A stretch of 9,269 nt of DNA from Desulfocurvus sp. (GTDB taxonomy: Bacteria > Desulfobacterota > Desulfovibrionia > Desulfovibrionales > Desulfovibrionaceae): positions 1 through 9,269 of the forward strand of contig NZ_JALNWM010000132.1 in the NCBI RefSeq assembly GCF_023230885.1. Direction: 5' to 3'. This document shows positions 1-5,746 of the stretch, one piece after another. Made by a program: the position numbers and the translations under genes. Position 1 is the stretch's first letter; every line of letters starts with the position of its first letter. The notes beneath the pieces were generated by a model, which was not told where the DNA came from, searched no databases, and saw nothing but the letters and a program-made list of their open reading frames with translations.

Positions 1-7
1 CGCCCCG

Positions 8-29
8 CCCGGCCCGGACCCGGGCCGGG
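8..29. terminator. GC hairpin, possible terminator of a gene to the left
   Basis: CCCGGCCCG at 8-16 is perfectly complementary to CGGGCCGGG at 21-29, giving a 9-bp all-GC stem with a GACC loop. No T tract follows on either strand within the visible sequence, so it is not a classical intrinsic terminator. In such GC-rich DNA, hairpins of this kind also arise by chance. Confidence 0.25.
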
Positions 30-67
30 GGCCCTCTGCCCCGCCGCGAAATCGGCCCCGCCGCACA

Positions 68-100
68 TGTGGAAAATTTTCGGGGAACCCGTTTTCCACG
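68..100. repeat. Inverted repeat with 8-bp arms (TTTTCCAC type)
   Basis: GTGGAAAA at 69-76 is the exact reverse complement of TTTTCCAC at 92-99. Between them CGGG (81-84) can pair with CCCG (88-91) around a GAA loop, so the whole element could fold with a T4 bulge at 77-80. Read outward, the two halves are TTTTCCACA (minus strand, 76-68) and TTTTCCACG (plus strand, 92-100). These resemble DnaA-box variants in opposite orientation, but no other origin feature is visible here. A transcription-factor operator is equally possible. Confidence 0.45.
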
Positions 101-164
101 GATCCATTGCCCTCTGAGGGCTCCCGAAGCGCCGTCCCCGCCCGGGTTTCCCGACATTTCCGTT

Positions 165-195
165 TTGCAATTCCGCCAGAATCACGATATATCGT
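165..195 (+). promoter_or_regulatory. Probable promoter with overlapping 12-bp palindromic operator
   Basis: TTGCAA (165-170) and TATATC (188-193) are spaced by exactly 17 bases and each matches the sigma-70 consensus at 4 of 6 positions. Transcription would start near 200, leaving a leader of about 44 bases before the ATG at 244. The perfect palindrome ACGATATATCGT (184-195) covers the -10 element, so a dimeric repressor bound there would block initiation. The identity of the binding protein cannot be read from the sequence; the regulator encoded downstream is one candidate, although NtrC-type activators usually bind longer and more distal sites. Confidence 0.45.
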
Positions 196-243
196 AATGC
201 ACGGCCCCGCCACACCCAACCCGCCCCCGCGCAAGGATCGTCC

Positions 244-1785
244 ATGACCCTGCGGCACATGAACTTCTTCAAGCTGCTTTCCGGCGAGGTGGCCCCGCGT
301 CAGCTCCTGCTCAAATTCCTGCTGCTGCTGCTCGAACTGCAAAACGTGGAGCGCGGGTCCATCTGGACCCGCGAGGACGACGACTACGTCTGCCTGGAGG
401 CCGTGGGCGAAGGCAGCGACACCATCAAGGGCATGCGCATCCCCCGGACCCTGGAGAGCATCGTGGGCTGGGTCATGCGCAACGGGCGCATGACCACCGC
501 CGAAGCCGGACGCGACGAGCGGCACTTCAAGGAGGCCGAGGAAGGGCTGGCCGTCAAGTCCAGCATGATCCTGGCCTTCCCGCTGATCCTCAAGGATTCC
601 TCGGTCTACGGGGTGGTGGAGGTCATCGACACCTGCGCCGAGGGCGACTCCATGAACCTCAACCCCGAATATCTCGAATTTCTCCAGAATCTTGTGGACA
701 TCGGGTCCATCGCCCTGTCCAACTCCATCGAATTCTTCGGGCAGGTGGAGGAGAACCGCGAGCTCAAGCGCACCATCCAGGTCATGAGCGGCGAGGGGCT
801 GGTGGCCGGGCCGAGCCCGTCCTTCGGCCATGCCGTGCGCCTGGCGCGCAGCTACGCCGCCAACGACTATCCCGTGCTGATCACCGGCGAGTCCGGCGTG
901 GGCAAGGAGGTGCTGGCCCGCGAGATCCACCGCGTCAGCGCCCGCCACGCGGGGCCCTTCCTGGTCCAGAATTGCAGCGCCATCCCGCGCTCGCTCCTGG
1001 CCAGCGAACTCTTCGGCTACAAGCGCGGCGCCTTCACCGGGGCCTATCGCGACAAGATCGGCCTGTTCGAAGCCGCCGAGGGCGGCACCGTGTTCCTGGA
1101 CGAAATCGGCGACATGACCACCGACTTGCAGGCCGCCCTGCTGCGCGTGCTCCAGGACAACGAGATCAAGCCCCTGGGCGGCAACGTGGCCCGCAAGGTG
1201 AACGTGCGCATCATTTCGGCCACCAACAAGGACCTGCGCCGGGCCATCCGCGAGGGCACCTTCCGCGAGGACCTGTTCTTCCGGCTCAACGTGCTGCCCG
1301 TGGTGGTGCCGCCCCTGCGGGACCGCCCCGAGGACGTGCCCTACCTGCTGGCGCACTTCATCCGCCGCGAGGCCGTGCTGCTGGGCCAGACGCCGCGCCC
1401 GGTGTCCCACGCGGCGATGGAGCTCCTGGCGGCCTACCCCTGGCCGGGCAACGTGCGCGAGATGGAAAACTTCGTGAAGCTCGTGCTGGTCACCGCCGAA
1501 GACGGCGAGATAGGCCCGGCGGACCTGCCCCAGCCCATCCTGGACGGCGCCCGCGAACGGCTGGCCGAGGCCCACGTCGAATTCCCGGCCTGCGTGGCCG
1601 CTCCCCTGCGCGACCCCTTCGCGGGCAAGGACTGGGACACCGTGGAACGCGAGTACGTCATGCACCTGCTGGAGCGCCACCGCTGGGTCATCAGCCGCGC
1701 GGCGCGCGAGGCGGGGCTCAAGCGCTCCACCTTCGACTCGCGCATGAAACGCCTGGGCATCAGCAAAACCCCGCCGCCAGCCTAG
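244..1785 (+). CDS. GAF-domain sigma-54-dependent transcriptional activator (NtrC/NifA type)
   Basis: This 513-residue protein is a bacterial enhancer-binding protein that would use ATP hydrolysis to open promoters held by sigma-54 RNA polymerase. Residues about 18-165 form a GAF-like sensor domain; there is no receiver domain, so a small ligand or a partner protein probably controls it, as in NifA-like regulators. The AAA+ domain (about 187-415) is intact: Walker A GESGVGKE (215-222), the sigma-54 contact loop GAFTGA (262-267), Walker B FLDEIGD (284-290), sensor I around ISATNKD (324-330), candidate arginine fingers R341 and R347, and GNVREMEN (402-409). A Fis-type helix-turn-helix ends the protein (about 470-507). 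The start is supported by AAGGAT eight bases upstream of the ATG. Its stop shares the tetramer CTAG with the stop of the convergent gene. Its target genes are unknown: I saw no convincing -24/-12 sigma-54 promoter in this window. Family assignment is certain; the signal is not. Confidence 0.96.
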   Translation: MTLRHMNFFKLLSGEVAPRQLLLKFLLLLLELQNVERGSIWTREDDDYVCLEAVGEGSDTIKGMRIPRTLESIVGWVMRNGRMTTAEAGRDERHFKEAEEGLAVKSSMILAFPLILKDSSVYGVVEVIDTCAEGDSMNLNPEYLEFLQNLVDIGSIALSNSIEFFGQVEENRELKRTIQVMSGEGLVAGPSPSFGHAVRLARSYAANDYPVLITGESGVGKEVLAREIHRVSARHAGPFLVQNCSAIPRSLLASELFGYKRGAFTGAYRDKIGLFEAAEGGTVFLDEIGDMTTDLQAALLRVLQDNEIKPLGGNVARKVNVRIISATNKDLRRAIREGTFREDLFFRLNVLPVVVPPLRDRPEDVPYLLAHFIRREAVLLGQTPRPVSHAAMELLAAYPWPGNVREMENFVKLVLVTAEDGEIGPADLPQPILDGARERLAEAHVEFPACVAAPLRDPFAGKDWDTVEREYVMHLLERHRWVISRAAREAGLKRSTFDSRMKRLGISKTPPPA

Positions 1786-3305
1786 GGCCGCGCCCCGCGC
1801 ACCCACGGCCCGGCCGCGCGCCCCAGGCGCAGGCCCGGGGGCTTCAGGCCCTCGGCGTCGGGGTCGGCCCCGGGGGGCGCGTCGGGCAGCAGGCGCGCGG
1901 CAAACTGCCCGGGCCGGGCCCGCTCGGCCCGGGCCAGCAGGTCCAGCTGCCCGGCCCACAGCTCCCCCGGGCGCGGGCCCATGAACAGCGCCAGGGTGGG
2001 CACCTGCACGCCGTCCAGGGCCAGCGGCGGCCCCGGGGCGGCCCCGGGCGCGGGCGGCAGATGGGCCAGCACCAGAAAATCCGGCGCCACGCTGCGCGCG
2101 GCCGCCAGCGCGGCAACCGCCGCCCCGCCGCCCTGGCCCCACAGCCCGGCCCGGCCCCCGTCCACTCCCGGCTGCGCCCGCAGGGTGCGCAGGGCCGCCA
2201 GGGCGTCGTCGGCCTGCTGCTGGGGCGACGCAGGGCCCCGGCCCTGCGCGCAGCCGCGGCCCTCGCAGGCCAGCACCGCCAGCCCGTGCAGGGCCAGGGC
2301 CTGGGCAAAGCCCAGCATGCGCTCCCGCCCCGCGCAGTCCGCGCAATGCACAAGCACCACCCCCGGCGCGGGGCCGCCCCCGGGCAGCCGCACCAGCGTC
2401 CCGGCCAGGGTGGCTCCCGGCGCGTCCACGGCCACCTCCACCTGCTCGAACACCACGCGCGTGCCGTACTGCATGGGCGGACGCTCCGGCAGCCACACCA
2501 GCTGGGCCGGGGTCAGGATCAGCTTGTCCCCGTAGCGGTCCTTCTTGGGCAGGATGGTCACCGAGCCCTCCACGGGCTCGGCCTGGTCGAAGGCCGGGCC
2601 GTAGGTGAAGACCATCTCGCCCCGGCGCGCCAGCTTGCGGTGCAGCCCGCTGGCCGAATCGTAGAGCACGAAGGCGCCGTGCGCCTCCCGGCCGTCGATG
2701 ACGCTGACCACGCGGTCCCGGCCCACGGCGTAGTGGCCGAAATAGTCCTCGGGCACATAGGTGTCCGCCCCGCAGGCGTCCAGGGCGAAGGTGTCGGCGA
2801 AGGCGGCGAAGCCGTGCAGCCCGGTGACGTAGGTGGTGTCGCCGCGCTGGGTCGCGCTGGCCCGGGCCAGGGCCCGGGTGGGGTCCTCACGCGGGGCCGG
2901 GGGCTCCGGGGCCGGGGCGGAGGGCTGGAGCCAGGGCAGGGCCACGGCCTCGGCCCCGGCGGGCGCGGCGGCGGGCGGCGCGGCGGCGGGCGGCTCCGGG
3001 GGCGCGGCAGGAACGGCGGGCGCGGCCGCGGGCGGCGACGGGGATGCGGAAGGGGCGACGGGCGCGGCGGAAGGCACCGGCCGGGCCGCGGCAACGGCGG
3101 CCGGCGGCGAAGGGTTCTCGCGCGTCCGGGCCGCCAGGGGCCGGGGGATGGTCGGCCGCGCGGTCACGCGCTCCAGGCGCACGAGGTCCACGGTGTAGAC
3201 GCGCGGCGCCGGGCGCGCCCCGGAATCCAGCCCCGCCGCCCACAGCCCGCCCAGGGCCAGGGCCGCATGCAGCAGCAGGGAAAGGATGACGCTGGCGACG
3301 CGCAT
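1782..3305 (-). CDS. TonB-like anchored protein with a degenerate alpha/beta-hydrolase domain
   Basis: The 507-residue product begins with a short basic end and a hydrophobic segment (about 4-24) carrying S9-x3-H13, the motif of the TonB membrane anchor that contacts ExbB/ExbD. Residues about 64-140 are almost only Pro, Ala, Ser and Glu, a likely periplasm-spanning spacer. Residues about 155-290 form a domain I do not recognise. From about 291 the sequence follows the alpha/beta-hydrolase pattern: a VVLVH strand (316-320), a Gly-Leu-Ala-Val-Leu-Ala strand (341-346), an Ala-Asp-Asp-Ala-rich helix, and GLWGQGGG (387-394) at the nucleophile elbow. The elbow's central serine is glycine (G392), and no acid or His of a triad is obvious in the C-terminal part. 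There is no TonB C-terminal domain. The ATG is preceded by GGAGG at a 10-base spacing; upstream in-frame starts would read back over the methyltransferase gene. It may be a structural or binding protein of the envelope; its substrate and role are unknown. Confidence 0.85.
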   Translation of the reverse strand: MRVASVILSLLLHAALALGGLWAAGLDSGARPAPRVYTVDLVRLERVTARPTIPRPLAARTRENPSPPAAVAAARPVPSAAPVAPSASPSPPAAAPAVPAAPPEPPAAAPPAAAPAGAEAVALPWLQPSAPAPEPPAPREDPTRALARASATQRGDTTYVTGLHGFAAFADTFALDACGADTYVPEDYFGHYAVGRDRVVSVIDGREAHGAFVLYDSASGLHRKLARRGEMVFTYGPAFDQAEPVEGSVTILPKKDRYGDKLILTPAQLVWLPERPPMQYGTRVVFEQVEVAVDAPGATLAGTLVRLPGGGPAPGVVLVHCADCAGRERMLGFAQALALHGLAVLACEGRGCAQGRGPASPQQQADDALAALRTLRAQPGVDGGRAGLWGQGGGAAVAALAAARSVAPDFLVLAHLPPAPGAAPGPPLALDGVQVPTLALFMGPRPGELWAGQLDLLARAERARPGQFAARLLPDAPPGADPDAEGLKPPGLRLGRAAGPWVRGARP

Positions 3306-3350
3306 TGCGCAGGGACCTCCACGCCGGGCACCCGCAGCCCCGGCGCGATG

Positions 3351-3380
3351 AGCATAGCACCTTCGCGCCCGCTGGGCCAA
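3351..3380 (-). promoter_or_regulatory. Probable promoter of the TonB-like/hydrolase gene
   Basis: On the minus strand TTGGCC (3380-3375) and TATGCT (3356-3351) are 18 bases apart, each matching the sigma-70 consensus at 4 of 6 positions. This would give a leader of about 40 bases that includes the GGAGG ribosome site at 3320-3316. It lies back to back with the promoter of the methyltransferase gene in the 147-base intergenic gap 3306-3452. Confidence 0.4.
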
Positions 3381-3417
3381 TTCCCTTGCTTTCCGCTCGG
3401 TTTTCCGCCCCCGGCCC

Positions 3418-3446
3418 TGGTCAACGCCCCGGGCCTCGGCTAGAGT
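3418..3446 (+). promoter_or_regulatory. Possible promoter of the methyltransferase gene, suggesting a leaderless mRNA
   Basis: TGGTCA (3418-3423) and TAGAGT (3441-3446) are 17 bases apart and each matches 4 of 6 consensus bases. The ATG follows the -10 element by only six bases, so transcription from here would start on or next to the start codon. No purine-rich Shine-Dalgarno sequence is present at a normal distance, which fits leaderless translation. The elements are weak, so this remains tentative. Confidence 0.35.
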
Positions 3447-3452
3447 GCGCCC

Positions 3453-4088
3453 ATGCCCGACAACGACCGCGACCCCGGCCCCACGCCCGCCCAGGCCCTG
3501 GATGCCTGCGTGGCCTACTACGAGGCCCACGCCGAACAATTCCAGGCCGAGACCACAGACCTGGACCTGGAGCACGTCTTCGCGCGCTTCCTGCCGCACA
3601 TCCCGCCGGGCGGGGCAATCCTCGAAGCGGGCTGCGGCGCGGGGCGCGACGCCCGGCACATGGCCCTGCGCGGCTACCGGGTGGAGGCCTTCGACGCCTC
3701 CCCGGCCATGGTCCGCCTGGCCCGGGCCCACGCCGGGGTGCCCGTGCGCCTGCTGGATTTCGCGGCCATGGACTACCCGCCGCGCTTCCACGGCGTCTAC
3801 GCCAACGCCTCGCTCCTGCACCTGCCCCCGGCGGCCCTGCCCGGGGTGCTCCAGGCCGTGGCCCGGGCCCTGGTGCCCGGGGGCGTGCTCTACGCCGGGC
3901 TCAAGCTTGGCCGGGGCCACTGGCTGCGCCGGGGCGCCCTGCCCTTCTGGGGCCACGACGAGGCGTCCCTGGCCGCGCTCCTGGCCCCGCCCTGCCCCCT
4001 GCGCCCCGTGGAGACCTGGACCACGCCCGACCTGCGCCCGGGGCGCGAGGGCCAGGCCTGGCTGCACTGCATCGCCCGCAAAGCCTGA
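3453..4088 (+). CDS. Class I SAM-dependent methyltransferase
   Basis: The 211-residue protein is a single Rossmann-like methyltransferase domain. Motif I reads ILEAGCGAGRDARHM (about 56-70), followed by the acidic end of strand 2 in VEAFDAS (76-82), which should bind the ribose of S-adenosylmethionine. An Ala-Ser-Leu-Leu-His-Leu segment (about 115-120) corresponds to motif III, and VPGGVLYAGLK (about 141-151) to the post-motif region. The N-terminal YYEAHAEQF pattern and the C-terminal Arg-Pro-Gly-Arg before Trp-Leu-His are typical of small stand-alone methyltransferases often labelled tellurite-resistance or BioC/UbiE-like; the substrate cannot be deduced. The length is normal and no membrane segment is present. 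The ATG at 3453 was chosen because homology-like sequence begins soon after it and no better start with a ribosome site lies nearby. It is transcribed away from the TonB-like gene and is probably monocistronic. Confidence 0.92.
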   Translation: MPDNDRDPGPTPAQALDACVAYYEAHAEQFQAETTDLDLEHVFARFLPHIPPGGAILEAGCGAGRDARHMALRGYRVEAFDASPAMVRLARAHAGVPVRLLDFAAMDYPPRFHGVYANASLLHLPPAALPGVLQAVARALVPGGVLYAGLKLGRGHWLRRGALPFWGHDEASLAALLAPPCPLRPVETWTTPDLRPGREGQAWLHCIARKA

Positions 4089-4115
4089 TTCCTTGCGGTC
4101 TATTCCACTGTTCCT

Positions 4116-4145
4116 TTGACGCGCAGCCCGGTTTGACGTTACCAT
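4116..4145 (+). promoter_or_regulatory. Probable promoter of the receiver/HisKA_2 kinase gene
   Basis: TTGACG (4116-4121, 5 of 6 consensus bases) and TACCAT (4140-4145, 4 of 6) are 18 bases apart. The expected start point near 4152 gives a leader of about 43 bases. A second TTGACG occurs at 4133-4138 with no matching -10 at the right distance; the two copies are direct repeats 17 bases apart (TTTGACG at 4115-4121 and 4132-4138). The rest of the 106-base gap 4089-4194 shows no terminator for the methyltransferase gene. Confidence 0.45.
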
Positions 4146-4194
4146 CCCGCATGGTCGGCACACCCCGCCGCAACCGGAACCCGGGACCCGAGGC

Positions 4195-5328
4195 ATGCAT
4201 ACCAATCCCAAGGCGAAAATCCTCACCATCGACGACGAGGACATCATCCGCGAAAGCATCGAGGCCTACCTGGAAGACAGCGGCTTCGCGGTGATCCACG
4301 CCGAAAACGGCCGCGTGGGGCTGGAAGTCTTCCGCCGCGAACGGCCCGACCTGGTGCTTGTGGACCTGCGCATGCCCGAGGTGGACGGGCTGGACGTGCT
4401 GGCCAAGGTCACCAGCGAGTCCCCGCTGACGCCCATCATCGTGGTTTCGGGCACCGGGGTGCTCCAGGACGCCATCGAGGCTCTGCGCCTGGGCGCGTGG
4501 GATTATGTGACCAAACCCGTGCAGGACATGGCCGTCCTGGAGCACGCGGTGACCAAGGCCCTGGAGCGGGCCGAGCTTCTGCGGCGCAAGGAGAGCTACA
4601 GCGAGGAGCTGGAACGCGAGGTCCGGCGGCGGACGGCGGAGCTGAGCCAGAGCAACGAGCGCCTGAACGAGGAGATCGCCGAGCGCCTGCTGGCCGAGGA
4701 GCGCATCCGCAGCTCCCTGCGCGAGAAGGAGGTGCTGCTCAAGGAAATCCACCACCGGGTCAAGAACAACCTGCAGATCATCTCCAGCCTGCTCTATCTC
4801 CAGTCGCAGCAGATCGACGAGGAACGGACCCGGGAGCTGTTCATGGAAAGCCGGGGCCGGGTGCGCTCCATGGCCCTGGTCCACGAGAAGCTCTACCAGT
4901 CCGAGGACCTGGCGCGCATCAACTACCGCGACTACCTGGCCAGCTTCACCCGCTCCATCATGCAGGCCTATCCCCAGCGCCAGCGCACCGTACGCCTGGA
5001 CCTGCACCTCGACGATATCTGCCTGCCCGTGGACATGGCCATCCCGTGCAGCCTCATCGTCAACGAGCTGATGACCAACGCCCTGAAGTACGCCTTCGAC
5101 GACGACAGCCCCGGCACCCTGACCCTGGCCCTGCGCCGGGCGGACGACGCCGTGGAGCTGGAGGTGCGCGACGACGGCCGGGGCTTCCCCGAGGGCTTCG
5201 ACATCAGCGCCACCGACACGCTGGGCATGCAGCTGGTGATCAACCTGGTCCACCAGATTCGCGGCGCGCTGGACACCACCCTGTCCCCCGGCGCCCGCTT
5301 CACCATCCGCTTCACGCCTCCGGCCTAG
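4195..5328 (+). CDS. Receiver domain-HisKA_2 sensor kinase hybrid
   Basis: This 377-residue soluble protein couples a CheY-like receiver to a kinase core in one chain. The receiver (about 7-120) has the acidic pair D13/D14, the phosphoacceptor D57 in LVLVDLRMPEVDG, S85 at the switch position and K107. A charged coiled coil (about 122-180) links it to a HisKA_2 domain with KEIHHRVKNNLQ (183-194); H187, next to R188, is the likely phosphorylated histidine. The HATPase domain carries the N box NELMTNALKYA (290-300) and the G1 box DDGRG (326-330). No transmembrane segment, PAS domain or DNA-binding output is present, so it probably takes phosphate from another kinase, or is tuned by it, and signals to a separate regulator. 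The ribosome site is weak: GGGA sits nine bases upstream and GAGG is almost touching the ATG. The 3' end overlaps the convergent zur gene by 17 bases. The cognate partner is not visible here; the sigma-54 activator lacks a receiver and is not an obvious one. Confidence 0.95.
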   Translation: MHTNPKAKILTIDDEDIIRESIEAYLEDSGFAVIHAENGRVGLEVFRRERPDLVLVDLRMPEVDGLDVLAKVTSESPLTPIIVVSGTGVLQDAIEALRLGAWDYVTKPVQDMAVLEHAVTKALERAELLRRKESYSEELEREVRRRTAELSQSNERLNEEIAERLLAEERIRSSLREKEVLLKEIHHRVKNNLQIISSLLYLQSQQIDEERTRELFMESRGRVRSMALVHEKLYQSEDLARINYRDYLASFTRSIMQAYPQRQRTVRLDLHLDDICLPVDMAIPCSLIVNELMTNALKYAFDDDSPGTLTLALRRADDAVELEVRDDGRGFPEGFDISATDTLGMQLVINLVHQIRGALDTTLSPGARFTIRFTPPA

Positions 5329-5746
5329 CCCCTGCGGCGCGGCAGGCGGCGCACAGGCCGTCCACCCGGATCTCCACATGCCCCGCCGCCGCCCCGGGCG
5401 GCAGGGCCTGCTCCACGGCCAGGACGGCCTGGGGCAGGCAGCGCATGGCGTGGCAGCACAGGCAGTAGAAATGCCCGTGGGCCATCCCTGCGGGCGCGCC
5501 GCCCCCCGCGCAATAGCGAAAGGCCCGGTCCGGCCCCAGGGTGCGCAGGACGAGCCCGCGCTCGGCCAGCAGGTCCAGGGTCCGGTACAGGGTGGCGCGG
5601 TCCATGAACGCGGCCAGCCCGGAGCGCTCCCACAGCTCGGCGGGCGCCACGGCGCGGTCGGCGCCGAGCACCGCCGCCAGCACCTCGACGCGCTTGCGCG
5701 TTGCGCGCACCCCGGCGGCGCGCAGCAGCTGCGCCGCCCGGCTCAC
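5312..5746 (-). CDS. zur: Fur-family metalloregulator, probably zinc-responsive Zur
   Basis: The 144-residue product has the Fur fold: a winged-helix DNA-binding part with the recognition-helix pattern MDRATLYRTLDLLAERGLV (48-66), and a C-terminal dimer domain. Two Cys-x2-Cys pairs (C95/C98 and C132/C135) form the structural zinc site. The H90-G-H92-x2-C95 stretch and C79 are candidates for the sensory site. Its place as last gene of the znu operon makes Zur the best call: zinc-loaded Zur would repress znuACB and itself. Fur or PerR specificity cannot be excluded from sequence alone. The GTG start at 5746 follows GGAGG by five bases and overlaps the znuB stop in a GTGA tetramer, so translation is probably coupled. 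Upstream in-frame codons would lie within znuB. It is shorter than E. coli Zur. Confidence 0.88.
   Translation of the reverse strand: MSRAAQLLRAAGVRATRKRVEVLAAVLGADRAVAPAELWERSGLAAFMDRATLYRTLDLLAERGLVLRTLGPDRAFRYCAGGGAPAGMAHGHFYCLCCHAMRCLPQAVLAVEQALPPGAAAGHVEIRVDGLCAACRAAGARPEA

Larger units (their letters stand above)
1..243. other. Non-coding region upstream of the sigma-54 activator gene
   Basis: I find no supportable gene in this stretch. Frame 1 stays open from the left edge to a TGA at 115-117, but its translation is low-complexity and unconvincing, so a trailing gene end cannot be claimed. The region contains an all-GC hairpin at 8-29, an inverted repeat at 69-99, an 8-bp palindrome CACATGTG at 64-71, and a promoter-like pair with a 12-bp palindrome at 165-195. 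The stretch from about 150 to 200 is clearly more AT-rich than the surroundings, as expected for a promoter region. Confidence 0.6.

Noticed and set aside
1..117. Possible C-terminal end of a plus-strand gene entering from the left
   Set aside because: Frame 1 is open to a TGA at 115-117 but the residues are mostly Pro/Gly/Ala and overlap two hairpins; nothing marks it as coding.
2930..3120. Imperfect GC-rich repeats in the TonB-like gene
   Set aside because: They are explained by the Pro/Ala-rich coding sequence of the periplasmic spacer and not by a separate repeat element.
972..3443. Very long plus-strand frame of over 800 codons
   Set aside because: It crosses the activator and the minus-strand TonB-like gene out of frame, has an Arg/Gly/Pro-rich translation without domains, and is a typical effect of high GC.
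3306..4259. In-frame upstream extension of the TonB-like gene to 4259
   Set aside because: The extension is antisense to the methyltransferase, has no domain character, and a good GGAGG-ATG start with a membrane anchor is present at 3305.
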